A DNA stretch of 26,413 nucleotides from Clostridia bacterium (GCA_017958705.1 JAGDCE010000011.1:1-26413), one strand, 5' to 3'. Positions 16,287 to 25,631 are shown, counted from the first letter of the stretch. Made by a program: numbers and translations. The notes: generated by a model not told the origin, from the letters alone.

Positions 16287-17549
16287 ATGCAGAAAAGCGA
16301 AAACGTACCTGCGGTCGCCGGGACCGCTGAGGTCGCAGAGGCACGTAAAAAGCAGGTAAAGGAAAGAAATATATTCAGGCTCCGCGGTATGCCCGACATA
16401 CCGCTTCTCGTCATTATACTCATACTCGTGGGATTCGGTACCGCGATGGTATATTCCGCGAGCTATCCGTGGGCGGAGCACGACTACGGCAACAGTTATT
16501 ATTACGTTCAGCGTCAGCTGATCTTCGTCGCGCTCGGCGCGGCGGCGATGCTGCTGTTCTCGTCCATTGATTATAAAATCTATATGAAATGGGGCTCGCC
16601 GGCTTTTTTCGCCGTATCGTTCCTTCTGCTCGCTTCGGTTCTCGTTATCGGTACGAGCGTAAACGGCGCGAGAAGATGGATAGATCTGAAGATCTTCCGT
16701 TTCCAGCCGACGGATATAATGAAGCTCGCGCTCGTCATGATGCTTGCGTGGTACATATCGCGCTACGTCGAAGCGTATCGCGATCTCGACGACCGGACTA
16801 TAACGCTTAAAAACAAGAGCGTTTTCAAACGCAGATTCAAAGAGAGTTTTCCCGTATTCATACGCGAGGTCTTTATACCTTTCGCTATCGTCGGCGCGGT
16901 CTGCGTCGTGACTCTGCTTGAAAAGCACCTCTCCGGCACGATAATCCTGTTCCTCATCGGCTGGATCGTCATGCTCTGGGGGCGCATATCTCTGCCGTGG
17001 CTGCTCGGCATCCTCGGCGCGGGCGGAGCCGCGGCGGCATTTATAGCAATGTTCACCGATTATACGAGCGACAGATTAAACGTCTGGCTCAATCCGTATT
17101 CCGATCCGTTAAACGACGGATGGCAGGTCATCCAGGGCTTCAATGCGATAGGCTCAGGCGGTCTGTTCGGCGTCGGCTTCACCAACTCAACTCTAAAGCA
17201 TCTCTATTTGCCCGAACCGCAGAACGACTTCATTTTCGCGATAGTCTGCGAGGAATTCGGCTTCATCGGTGCGATCGGGCTCATGATTCTTTTCGGACTT
17301 TTCGTCTGGCGCGGCTTCGTCATCGCGTTCAAGGCGCCGGACTGTTTTTCAAGACTTCTTGCCGCGGGCATAACCTGTAAAGTGGGACTTCAGGCGCTGC
17401 TCAATATATTCGTCGTTACCGGTCTTTTCCCGCCGACGGGTATATCTATGCCGTTCATCAGTTACGGCGGAACCGCGCTCGTTATACTGCTCGTGGAATG
17501 CGGCATACTTCTCGGCATATCAAAATTCTCAAGAGAAAAGAAGATATAG
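16287..17549 (+). CDS. ftsW: Septal peptidoglycan glycosyltransferase FtsW
   Basis: 420 residues with about ten membrane helices, a SEDS-family protein that polymerises lipid II with its class B PBP partner. An N-terminal cytoplasmic stretch of about 35 residues is followed by 'FGTAMVYSAS', 'SVNGARRWIDL', 'WLNPYSDPLNDGWQVIQGFNAIGSGGLFGVGF', 'LPEPQNDFIFAIVCEEFGF' and 'ISMPFISYGGTALVILL'; the last three are family signatures. Position beside murG and the PBP favours FtsW, though a SpoVE role in sporulation cannot be excluded. The ATG touches the mraY stop with only a weak ribosome binding site, so it probably relies on coupled translation. Confidence 0.92.
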   Translation: MQKSENVPAVAGTAEVAEARKKQVKERNIFRLRGMPDIPLLVIILILVGFGTAMVYSASYPWAEHDYGNSYYYVQRQLIFVALGAAAMLLFSSIDYKIYMKWGSPAFFAVSFLLLASVLVIGTSVNGARRWIDLKIFRFQPTDIMKLALVMMLAWYISRYVEAYRDLDDRTITLKNKSVFKRRFKESFPVFIREVFIPFAIVGAVCVVTLLEKHLSGTIILFLIGWIVMLWGRISLPWLLGILGAGGAAAAFIAMFTDYTSDRLNVWLNPYSDPLNDGWQVIQGFNAIGSGGLFGVGFTNSTLKHLYLPEPQNDFIFAIVCEEFGFIGAIGLMILFGLFVWRGFVIAFKAPDCFSRLLAAGITCKVGLQALLNIFVVTGLFPPTGISMPFISYGGTALVILLVECGILLGISKFSREKKI

Positions 17550-17552
17550 GAT

Positions 17553-18668
17553 ATGAAAGTTATGATGACCGGAGGCGGTACCGGGGGACATATAAATCCC
17601 GCCATCGCCATAGCAGACAATATCAAAGATCACGATCCGTCAGCCGATATAACGTTCGTCGGAACGTCGAAGGGCATGGAGAACAGGCTCGTCCCGCGCG
17701 CGGGTTATCCACTCGAGCATATCGAGATCCAGGGGCTGAAAAGAAGTCTGTCGCTGTCTAACATAAAGACGGCGTACCTGACGCTGACAAGCGTTTTCCG
17801 CGCGAAAAAACTGCTGAAAAAATACAGCCCCGACCTCGTCGTCGGCACGGGCGGATACGTCTGTTACCCGCTTTGCCGCGCCGCCGCGTCGCTTCATATC
17901 CCCACGGCGGTGCACGAGTCGAACGCCGTGCCCGGGCTCGCCGTCAGGATGCTTTCTCCTTACGTAGACGTGATATTCACGAATTTCGAGGAGGTGTCCG
18001 GGTATATAAAACCTAAATACAGACACAAGATAATCCGCGTCGGCAACCCCGGCGGCAGATCACATGATATAACGTCGTGCTCCGAAGCGAAAGCGAAACT
18101 CGGTATGGACGCGTCGACTTTCAGCGTGCTCGTCTACGGCGGCTCGCTCGGAGCCGATACGATAAACAACGCCGCGGCGGAATACGCGAACAAATATCTG
18201 CCGTCGCACAAAAACGTGCGTCTGAGCCACGCCGCGGGCGTAGCGAATTACGAAGAAGTCAAAGAGAAGTACGGCGCGGCGGCGCAGGCCGAAAACGTCG
18301 AGCTTCTCGACTACATATACGACATGCCGCTGCGTCAGGCGGCGGCTGACGTCATAATCTGCCGTTCCGGCGCTATGACGACGTCCGAGATAGCCGAGGC
18401 TGGACGCGCGGCGGTCTTCGTGCCCTCGCCGAACGTCACGGACGACCAGCAGTACAAAAATGCAAAGGCGCTCGCCGATAAAGACGCGGCGCTTCTGATA
18501 CGCGACGCGGATTTCAACGCCGAGTCTATGAACGAAGCGATAAACTCGCTGCTCGGCGACGGCGAAAAGCGCCGCAGGCTGTGCGAAAACGTAAAAGCGT
18601 TCGCCGTGCCGGACGCTGACGAACGTATTTACGCGGAGCTGATGAAAATAGCGGGAGAAAAAAGATGA
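17553..18668 (+). CDS. murG: UDP-GlcNAc:undecaprenyl-PP-MurNAc-pentapeptide transferase MurG
   Basis: 371 residues, GT28 family. MurG makes lipid II from lipid I on the inner membrane face. The glycine-rich 'TGGGTGGHINPAIAIA' (near 6-21) binds diphosphate, and 'GTGGYVCYPLC', 'AVHESNAVPGLA', 'VYGGSLGAD' and 'CRSGAMTTSEIAEAG' follow in order, ending with 'DDQQYKNA' that contacts the sugar nucleotide. The 'GNPVR' region reads 'GNPGGR', a small change. ATG 17553 lies three bases after the ftsW stop (TAG), and the gene overlaps ftsQ by four bases (ATGA). Confidence 0.95.
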   Translation: MKVMMTGGGTGGHINPAIAIADNIKDHDPSADITFVGTSKGMENRLVPRAGYPLEHIEIQGLKRSLSLSNIKTAYLTLTSVFRAKKLLKKYSPDLVVGTGGYVCYPLCRAAASLHIPTAVHESNAVPGLAVRMLSPYVDVIFTNFEEVSGYIKPKYRHKIIRVGNPGGRSHDITSCSEAKAKLGMDASTFSVLVYGGSLGADTINNAAAEYANKYLPSHKNVRLSHAAGVANYEEVKEKYGAAAQAENVELLDYIYDMPLRQAAADVIICRSGAMTTSEIAEAGRAAVFVPSPNVTDDQQYKNAKALADKDAALLIRDADFNAESMNEAINSLLGDGEKRRRLCENVKAFAVPDADERIYAELMKIAGEKR

Positions 18669-19540
18669 ACGGAGGAAAAGGTCCCGGCTTCGATTTTGAG
18701 GACGGAAAGATAATCCGCCGCGAGGATACCGAGGAAGAGGACGAGCTCACCGTATCTGAACAGACTCGAAGCGCGCTGATGATGCAGAGCTACCGCGAGA
18801 CGCGCGCAAGAAAAACGGCGAGACGGCGTACGATCGCCTTCTGCATGATCGCTTTTACCGTCGTCGTTCTTGTTGCCGTCGCACTGCTGGTGTTTTTCCG
18901 GATATCCGACGTGACGGTCACCGGCTCGTCGAGGTTTACCGAGGAGGAGCTGAAGAGCAGTCTCAAACTGTCTTCATATTCCAATCTGATACTGACAGGT
19001 AAATCTACGCTCGAATCGCGGATGAGATCGGCTTATCCTTCGCTTGACGAGATAAAGATAGAAAAAGAGCTGCCGGACAAGCTGATCATTACCGTAACCG
19101 ACGGCGTCGGCAAATATTATATGCGGATGGGCGGCGACGTCTACGTCATAACGGACGAGCTGAAAATAATCGAACAGACGAACAACATCCCGTCAGGATG
19201 CACCGAGCTGATCAGCTGCGACATAGTCAAAGCTGTTACAGGGCAGATAATCACGTTTAAGACCGGCACGCATTATAATTATCTGGTCAAACTGCTCGAT
19301 ACGATCGAGGAGCATGAGATCAGCCCGCATATTACCTGCGTCGACATGAGCGAAAAATTCAACGTAAAACTGCGCTACGACGACCGCTTTATCATCGTGA
19401 TCGGAGACGCGCAGGACGCAAAAACAAAACTTGAGCTCGCCGAAGCCGTTATTTCGACGCTTTCCGCGGACGAAAAAGGTATAATTGATGCGTCGGATAT
19501 CGAAAAAAGCTCTTTCAGACACACCGAAATCGCAGATTAA
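18665..19540 (+). CDS. ftsQ: Cell division protein FtsQ/DivIB
   Basis: 291 residues. An acidic then basic cytoplasmic tail (1-55, with many Arg just before the membrane), one membrane helix ('IAFCMIAFTVVVLVAVALLV', about 57-76) and a POTRA domain starting 'ISDVTVTGSSRFTEEEL' (about 80-150) with the typical 'YPSLDEIKIEKELPDKLII' turn. FtsQ/DivIB binds FtsL and FtsB/DivIC and controls septal synthesis. The N-terminal tail is long, a usual feature of Gram-positive DivIB. It overlaps murG by ATGA and is the last gene before the ftsZ promoter. Confidence 0.88.
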   Translation: MNGGKGPGFDFEDGKIIRREDTEEEDELTVSEQTRSALMMQSYRETRARKTARRRTIAFCMIAFTVVVLVAVALLVFFRISDVTVTGSSRFTEEELKSSLKLSSYSNLILTGKSTLESRMRSAYPSLDEIKIEKELPDKLIITVTDGVGKYYMRMGGDVYVITDELKIIEQTNNIPSGCTELISCDIVKAVTGQIITFKTGTHYNYLVKLLDTIEEHEISPHITCVDMSEKFNVKLRYDDRFIIVIGDAQDAKTKLELAEAVISTLSADEKGIIDASDIEKSSFRHTEIAD

Positions 19541-19582
19541 GTTAAAAAAAAGTAAAATTCAAGAAAATTTGCAAAAAACCTA

Positions 19583-19611
19583 TTGCAAAAACGTAAAACG
19601 TGTATTATTAT
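19583..19611 (+). promoter_or_regulatory. Promoter for ftsZ
   Basis: TTGCAA (19583-19588), 17-base spacer, TATTAT (19606-19611), in an A/T-rich 130-base gap after ftsQ. A second TTGCAA lies 14 bases upstream (19569). No terminator hairpin is seen in the gap, so ftsZ may also be read from the cluster. Confidence 0.6.
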
Positions 19612-19673
19612 ATATGTGTTGAATTATCGAAATTCAAAATGAGATATAATTACCGTATTTAGGAGGAAATAAA

Positions 19674-20852
<1,179 letters not shown>

Positions 20853-20873
20853 TAAGTCATACAATTTGAAAAT

Positions 20874-20900
20874 GCCCCACTCGCGCAGAGTGGGGCGTTT
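20874..20900 (+). terminator. Terminator-like hairpin after ftsZ
   Basis: GCCCCACTC (20874-20882), five-base loop, GAGTGGGGC (20888-20896), then GTTT. The nine-pair stem is perfect but the T-run is short, so termination may be partial and the ABC gene just behind could be read through. Confidence 0.65.
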
Positions 20901-20914
20901 GAGTGAATACGGTA

Positions 20915-22630
20915 ATGATAAAAAGATTTGTAAAGTATTATAAACCGAACGCGGCGATGTTTGCGTTCGATATGTTCTGTTCGCTGATCGTGGCGGTATG
21001 CAATCTGTTTCTTCCGATCGTATCACGCAGCATAATCGACGATTATATTCCGGATAAAAACGTAAAGATGATATTCATCTGGCTCGGCGTGCTCGTCGCG
21101 ATATACACCGTAAAGATGTTCGCGGCGTATCTGGTGCAGTATTACGGCCACATGGTCGGAGTGAGGATGCAGTATCAGATGAGGAACGAGGTCTTCGAGC
21201 ATATGCAGAAGCTTCCGTTCTCGTATTTTGACGACCACAAGACCGGCACGATAATGTCGCGCATAATAAACGACCTGATGGACGTATCCGAGCTTGCTCA
21301 CCACGGCCCGGAAAACCTGTTCATATCCGGCATCCTTCTGATCGGTTCGTTTGTGATGATGGCGCGCGTAAACGTCATTCTGACGCTGATAATCTTCGCG
21401 TCGATGCCGGTACTGATCGCGTTCGCGATGTGGAAACGCATCAAGATGGCGCGGGCTTTCGCGGAGATGAGAGAACAGATAGGCGAGGTGAACGCCACGC
21501 TCGAAAACAGCATTTCAGGCATACGCGTGTCAAAGGCGTTCGACAATTCCGGTTACGAGCTTGAACATTTCAGGGAAAACAACGGCAAATTCGTCGAAGC
21601 GAGACGCAAATCATATAAAGCGATGGCGGAATTCTCGTCCGGAAGCGATTACATAATAGATCTTTTGAACGTGATAGCGATCGTTTCATCGGGCTATTGC
21701 GCGATCAGAGGATATATCACACCCGGCGAATTCGCGCTGTTCATGCTGTTTGCAAACGTTTTCATTTCGCCGATAAAATCGCTTGTGGCGTTCATCGAAC
21801 AGCTGCAGTCCGGCATGACCGGATTTGAGAGATTCACGCAGATACTCGACACGCAGCCCGAGGAGGACGCCGAAGATGCGGAAGAACTTACCGACGTGGC
21901 AGGCGACGTCGTTTTCGATAACGTCAGTTTCGATTACGGAAACGGTCAGACGGTCCTTCACAACGTCAGTCTGCATATCCCGGCGGGAAAGACGGTCGCG
22001 TTCGTCGGTCCGTCCGGCGGCGGAAAAACGACCGTGTGCAATCTGATCCCGCGTTTCTATGAGATAAAGGAAGGCAGCATAAGCGTCGACGGCAAGGATA
22101 TAAGAAAACTCACACGCAGCTCGCTGCGAAGCAGTATCGGTATCGTCTCGCAGGACGTTTTCCTGTTCACCGGCACGGTGTATGAAAACATCTTATACGG
22201 CAGACCGGACGCGACGCGCGAAGAGGTAATAGAGGCGGCAAAACGCGCGAACATCGACGAGTTTGTGACGTCTTTACCGGACGGATACGATACGTTCGTC
22301 GGTGAGCGCGGAGTGAAGCTTTCCGGCGGGCAGAAACAGAGAATATCGATCGCGCGTGTGTTCCTGAAGGACCCGCCGCTGCTGATACTCGACGAAGCGA
22401 CGTCTGCACTCGACAACGCCACCGAGATGCAGATACAGGAGGCGTTATCCAAGCTCGCGTCAGGCAGAACGACGCTGATAGTCGCGCACAGACTGACTAC
22501 GATAAGAAACGCGGACGAGATAATAGTAATGGACGACGAGGGTATAAAAGAACGCGGCACACACAAAGAGCTGCTTTCGAAGAACGGTATTTACGCCGGT
22601 CTTTACAACTCGCAATTCCGGCTCGATTGA
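20915..22630 (+). CDS. ABC exporter with fused membrane and ATPase domains
   Basis: 571 residues from ATG 20915; GTG 20903 is an alternative giving 575. ATG is preferred because relatives start 'M(I/L)KRF..YYKP'. Six membrane helices occupy about residues 1-300, followed by the ATPase domain: Walker A 'GPSGGGKTT' (from about 365), Q-loop 'SQDVFLF', signature 'LSGGQKQR', Walker B 'LLILDEATSALD' and H-loop 'VAHRLTTI'. This is a type IV (MsbA/BmrA-like) half transporter that would work as a homodimer or with another half. Substrate cannot be read from sequence; lipid, drug or peptide export are all possible. It is a single gene after the ftsZ hairpin. Confidence 0.88.
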   Translation: MIKRFVKYYKPNAAMFAFDMFCSLIVAVCNLFLPIVSRSIIDDYIPDKNVKMIFIWLGVLVAIYTVKMFAAYLVQYYGHMVGVRMQYQMRNEVFEHMQKLPFSYFDDHKTGTIMSRIINDLMDVSELAHHGPENLFISGILLIGSFVMMARVNVILTLIIFASMPVLIAFAMWKRIKMARAFAEMREQIGEVNATLENSISGIRVSKAFDNSGYELEHFRENNGKFVEARRKSYKAMAEFSSGSDYIIDLLNVIAIVSSGYCAIRGYITPGEFALFMLFANVFISPIKSLVAFIEQLQSGMTGFERFTQILDTQPEEDAEDAEELTDVAGDVVFDNVSFDYGNGQTVLHNVSLHIPAGKTVAFVGPSGGGKTTVCNLIPRFYEIKEGSISVDGKDIRKLTRSSLRSSIGIVSQDVFLFTGTVYENILYGRPDATREEVIEAAKRANIDEFVTSLPDGYDTFVGERGVKLSGGQKQRISIARVFLKDPPLLILDEATSALDNATEMQIQEALSKLASGRTTLIVAHRLTTIRNADEIIVMDDEGIKERGTHKELLSKNGIYAGLYNSQFRLD

Positions 22631-22632
22631 CC

Positions 22633-22661
22633 TTTATTTGTTCATATTTTTGTGGTAGAAT
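22633..22661 (+). promoter_or_regulatory. Possible promoter for tRNA-Leu
   Basis: Extended -10 TGGTAGAAT (TG at 22653-22654, TAGAAT at 22656-22661) with a poor -35 (TTTATT, 22633-22638) at 17 bases. It lies ten bases before the mature tRNA. Confidence 0.45.
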
Positions 22662-22671
22662 AAGACCCGAC

Positions 22672-22756
22672 GCGGGTATGGCGGAACTGGCAGACGCGTT
22701 GGATTTAGGTTCCAATGGGAATACCCGTACAGGTTCGACCCCTGCTACCCGCACCA
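22672..22756 (+). tRNA. tRNA-Leu (anticodon UAG)
   Basis: 85 bases with encoded CCA. Acceptor GCGGGTA (22672-22678) pairs with TACCCGC (22746-22752). Anticodon stem TTGGA/TCCAA encloses TTTAGGT, anticodon TAG at 22706-22708, reading CUA. A class II variable arm (GGG-AATA-CCC) fits leucine. The T-arm has the standard TTCGACC loop, with one A/C mismatch at the stem base. It reads CUA codons; the 3' end faces the accessory region, a usual integrase target. Confidence 0.95.
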
Positions 22757-22762
22757 AACAGT

Positions 22763-22812
22763 ACAAATCCGAACCCTAAGCCGGTTGGCGAAGGGTTCGG
22801 ATTTGTCGTTTA
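22763..22812 (+). terminator. Terminator after tRNA-Leu
   Basis: ACAAATCCGAACCCT (22763-22777) and its exact complement (22792-22806) form a 15-pair stem around a 14-base loop, followed by the T-rich CGTTTATTT. It begins seven bases after the CCA end. The A/T-rich stem foot may let it work on both strands. Confidence 0.8.
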
Positions 22813-22877
22813 TTTCGACTATCCGAATTTCAATTCCAAGCGAGAAAAACTTAAAATGAAAAACGGAGGTCAAGAAA

Positions 22878-23174
22878 ATGAATCTGAACATCGGTAACAT
22901 CGGAGTCTGGGGATTCCGGCACTATGAATTTCTCAAGCAATATCACCCGCCAACCGTCGGCGTCATGCGAATGAACGGAACGCTTGAAGAATATCTCAAA
23001 CAGGTCAATCAAGAAGCAACGGAAATGCTTGAAACCTTTGTCCTGCAATACGCAAAATCAGAAGGCGTCACGGAGGCACTTAAACGATCAGATCAACTCG
23101 GCTGGGTACAGAAGATGAACTCGATTCGCAACCGCGCCGAAGAGGTCGTATTGAACGAAATCATATACCGATAA
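22878..23174 (+). CDS. TnpV-family transposon-encoded protein, N-terminally short
   Basis: 98 residues. The C-terminal two thirds, 'TLEEYLKQVNQEATEMLE', 'EGVTEALKRSDQLGWVQKMN' and 'IRNRAEEVVLNEIIY', match the TnpV family found in Firmicute transposons and integrative elements; its biochemical role is unknown. Full-length members are about 110-130 residues and begin with a segment before 'IGKYG..R..YL...'. Here the protein starts almost directly at the equivalent 'IGVWGFRHYEFLKQYH', so about 20 N-terminal residues are missing. GGAGG (22865-22869) lies eight bases before ATG 22878, so it can still be translated. No transposase or recombinase is present nearby, suggesting a remnant beside tRNA-Leu. 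Confidence 0.8.
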   Translation: MNLNIGNIGVWGFRHYEFLKQYHPPTVGVMRMNGTLEEYLKQVNQEATEMLETFVLQYAKSEGVTEALKRSDQLGWVQKMNSIRNRAEEVVLNEIIYR

Positions 23175-23180
23175 ACGCAC

Positions 23181-23207
23181 GAGGCGGGGAAATCAACTCC
23201 TCGCCTC
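23181..23207 (+). terminator. Hairpin after the tnpV-like gene
   Basis: GAGGCGGGG (23181-23189) pairs with CCTCGCCTC (23199-23207), one G-T wobble, loop of nine; TGTTTTGTTTATTG follows about ten bases later. Likely a terminator, though the T-rich part is displaced. Confidence 0.6.
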
Positions 23208-23444
23208 GCTCCATCTGTTTTGTTTATTGTTTCATAAAAATGACACGAATACATCAAATCGAAACTCTTTTAAGTAGAAGCCGTTGATAGTGTTTCTTAA
23301 AGGAAACTGGTTGGTGATGCCGGCAAAACAACCGTTCATTGCAAGACGGACTTGGGGTCATATGACATTTAAGAATGGTATAGAGATCATTACATAACCT
23401 CATAGAGCAACACCTATGAATCAACTTCGGCTTGGACGCACTTT
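23208..23444. other. Non-coding gap, no recognised feature
   Basis: About 240 A/T-rich bases between the tnpV-like gene and the minus-strand genes. A 39-codon open stretch (23278-23397, plus strand) lacks a clear start or ribosome binding site and matches nothing I recognise; it may be the tail of a lost gene of the mobile element. A short GTTTC/GAAAC hairpin lies near 23292-23307. Confidence 0.4.
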
Positions 23445-24293
23445 TTATTCAATCATATCAGAGGTGATGATTTCTGTAGATACCAAATAATCAACAGAAG
23501 CATTATCATTATCTTTAAGTCTGAGAATCGGATTATCATCATCAATTAGAAAACGAGAATCTCCAGTGTATTGATAGAGCCGATATGCAACTTGATATAA
23601 TAAATTCAGCTGTTTTCCCGCAACCGTCAAGTCGTCTTTTCCATCAAAGATTATACGTTCTATAGGGAATTCATACTTGAAACAGATATAGTTGCTCTTT
23701 TCTGAATAATCATTTACAAGACCATTTATCCGTAAATATCTTTCAATGCACTCAAGTATTTCAGGACAATAATATAATTGGCGAGTGTATTGATTTTTCA
23801 TTAGCAAATCACGAAAAGCAAACCCGTTAAAGCAAAAGTCTTCTCGACCTAAGTTATAACCAAGCCTGCTACGCAGATAACACACTTCCGTGCTCATTGT
23901 ATTTTCCAAGCTGATCGCTCTATCTCTATAGTACAGAATTATCTTGTTTTCGGCGCCTTGTTTAAAAGTAATTTGATGTGCTTTCAGGAACTCTGAAAAA
24001 CTATTTTTTGACGTGAGTAGTTCTTGCAAATTATAACTGACTTCATTTTCAGAACCTTTAAGTCTTCGTGATAAATGAAAAAACAGTATTTCATTTGGTA
24101 ACTCTTGCTCAATCATATTAGAATAGAATTCTTCCATAGCTTTATCAAAAAGGTCTTGATTAAAACACCATTGACCTTCTTTGGCTAAATCTGCGGCCGC
24201 TTCAATGAATTGATAAAGTTCTGGTACAGAAATATTCATCAAATAAGCAAGTGACTTTTCCATTCCATCACGAGATGTGGTGTCGATTATCAT
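23445..24293 (-). CDS. Unknown protein, downstream partner of the DUF4238 gene
   Basis: 282 residues from ATG at 24293; an ATG six bases earlier (24299) is possible, but GAGGA fits the inner one better (seven bases). No family is recognised. The protein is soluble, with no membrane helix or signal peptide. It has an N-terminal helical part ('SVPELYQFIEAAADLAKEG', 'LFDKAMEEFYSNM'), a middle with Cys/Tyr-rich segments ('EVCYLRSRLGYNLGREDFCF'), and a C-terminal part with 'LNLLYQVAYRLYQYTGD'. It lies 134 bases after the DUF4238 stop on the same strand, so an operon is likely. Base composition is much more A/T-rich than the plus-strand housekeeping genes, a sign of horizontal origin. Confidence 0.75.
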   Translation of the reverse strand: MIIDTTSRDGMEKSLAYLMNISVPELYQFIEAAADLAKEGQWCFNQDLFDKAMEEFYSNMIEQELPNEILFFHLSRRLKGSENEVSYNLQELLTSKNSFSEFLKAHQITFKQGAENKIILYYRDRAISLENTMSTEVCYLRSRLGYNLGREDFCFNGFAFRDLLMKNQYTRQLYYCPEILECIERYLRINGLVNDYSEKSNYICFKYEFPIERIIFDGKDDLTVAGKQLNLLYQVAYRLYQYTGDSRFLIDDDNPILRLKDNDNASVDYLVSTEIITSDMIE

Positions 24294-24325
24294 ATGCATT
24301 CCTCATTTTTTAATCGAGCAGATCT

Positions 24326-24409
24326 TTAGCATGTTTTTAAGGAAGTTTTGACTTTATTTGTTGTGGCAAGCAACTTTATTGATGAGCCTGACAATATTCG
24401 TAAGAGCAT
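24326..24409 (-). CDS. Possible 27-residue small protein between two accessory genes
   Basis: ATG at 24409 (minus strand) with AAGGTG seven bases upstream, stop at 24328-24326. Peptide 'MLLRILSGSSIKLLATTN...' ending in 'KTSLKTC', basic and partly hydrophobic. It starts about 18 bases after the DUF4238 stop and is spaced like a coupled gene. Such short frames arise easily by chance, so this is weak; it could also be debris of a longer gene. Confidence 0.25.
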   Translation of the reverse strand: MLLRILSGSSIKLLATTNKVKTSLKTC

Positions 24410-24427
24410 TGTTTTCACCTTGTTATC

Positions 24428-25453
24428 CTAAAAATGATATTTTTCAAAAAGTTTGCGGTCGTTTGCAAAAATGATTTCATAAGCCGAATTCATAATCATA
24501 GCATTATATCGTTCTACATCATCATCGGACGCTAATATCTTTTTTTCGGTGTTTTTGTCATTAAGTAATACTGCATGATGGGGAGAAATCGGATAGTAAA
24601 AAACCAACTCATCCGGAGCATCTTCAACTGTTTTATAGTTTGCTTTCATGTTGATTATGGGCTGATCTGATGTTATAAAAGGTTCAATCGTATTGTTAAC
24701 TAATAAGGTGAGATGGGTGTTTTGTTGGTATAGCATATCCGTAACATGAGATTCAATATACCAAAATACATAGTGTGCAAGATAATCTGGCCGTATTTTT
24801 GTTGCGTCAATACCATACCGCTCAAATATCTCTATGTTATAATTATCCTCCATTCCCTTTACCCATCTATCCCGTGCCGATTTTGTTCTGAAATGTTGTG
24901 AACACAGAAAATGAATGAATCTTTGCTTCGAATCACAAAAAGAATCTTCTTGTTTTGATGATGGGTTATAGAAAAAGCTGAGATCTTCATTCATTATTTG
25001 ATTGAAGAAAACCATTGCCTTTCCCTCATCTTCGCTGTAAATATCCTCAACCAAATCGTTTACAGTTGAATCTGCGAATCTTTGAAAATCCTCCAATGTA
25101 TTGCTCAATTCAAAAGGCATATTTTTGTCTTGATAAAACTGTTTTTCAAGTGTTTCTCGAAACAAATCGATAGCTGTTTTCCATTTTATCGGTTTCCTCA
25201 TCAGCTTAATGTGGTCCATAACCATTTCGCGTGTTTCTTTTGGCTGATTATATAGAAAAACCGATATGAATTTTTCTTCGTCAACATTCAAATCCTTTAT
25301 CCTATAAAAATCGCGCTCTTGCGCAATATTAAGGGTATTAGTTAAAAACACTTTGTTTTTTCGGCAACACCATATTTGATCATCCTTAGCCCAATGATCA
25401 AGATACGCTTGAAAAACATAGTGATGTTTATGTTTAATATCAATCTTATTCAA
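24428..25453 (-). CDS. DUF4238-family protein
   Basis: 341 residues from TTG at 25453, chosen because AAAGGGGTG ends six bases upstream and the protein then starts 'MNKIDIKHKHHYVFQAYL'; ATG at 25474 would place that site inside the gene. The N-terminal 'HHYVFQAYL..W' followed by 'QIWCCRKNK' fits the DUF4238 opening 'HYVPQFYLr.f....iw.yd', and 'EPFITSDQPIINM' in the last third fits its second conserved motif 'itSD.Pv'. The function of the family is unknown. It is soluble and mostly helical. It is A/T-rich, near tRNA-Leu and a tnpV-type remnant, and is followed by an unknown gene on the same strand. A defence or toxin-like role is only a guess from context. Confidence 0.78.
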   Translation of the reverse strand: MNKIDIKHKHHYVFQAYLDHWAKDDQIWCCRKNKVFLTNTLNIAQERDFYRIKDLNVDEEKFISVFLYNQPKETREMVMDHIKLMRKPIKWKTAIDLFRETLEKQFYQDKNMPFELSNTLEDFQRFADSTVNDLVEDIYSEDEGKAMVFFNQIMNEDLSFFYNPSSKQEDSFCDSKQRFIHFLCSQHFRTKSARDRWVKGMEDNYNIEIFERYGIDATKIRPDYLAHYVFWYIESHVTDMLYQQNTHLTLLVNNTIEPFITSDQPIINMKANYKTVEDAPDELVFYYPISPHHAVLLNDKNTEKKILASDDDVERYNAMIMNSAYEIIFANDRKLFEKYHF

Positions 25454-25631
25454 GATAATCACCCCTTTAGTCATTGCAATTTGCTGATTACTTTAATCCT
25501 AAAATAGCCTTTTTCATTTCTTTTTTGAGGAAGCGAATTATGGTAACCAAAAATCCACTTGTGAGTCTCTTCCCTTTGATGAACTGTTTATTAGGTTGAA
25601 ATATTATTAGGCAATTTGTAAATGTACTCCT

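Noticed and set aside
22763..22806. The 15-pair stem after tRNA-Leu as an attachment-site or repeat structure
   Set aside because: Its position seven bases after the CCA end and the following T-rich stretch are explained by a tRNA terminator.
23278..23397. 39-codon open stretch as a recombinase fragment
   Set aside because: The ending 'MTFKNGIEIIT' is vaguely like some recombinase tails but no catalytic or zinc-ribbon motif is present, so it cannot be assigned.
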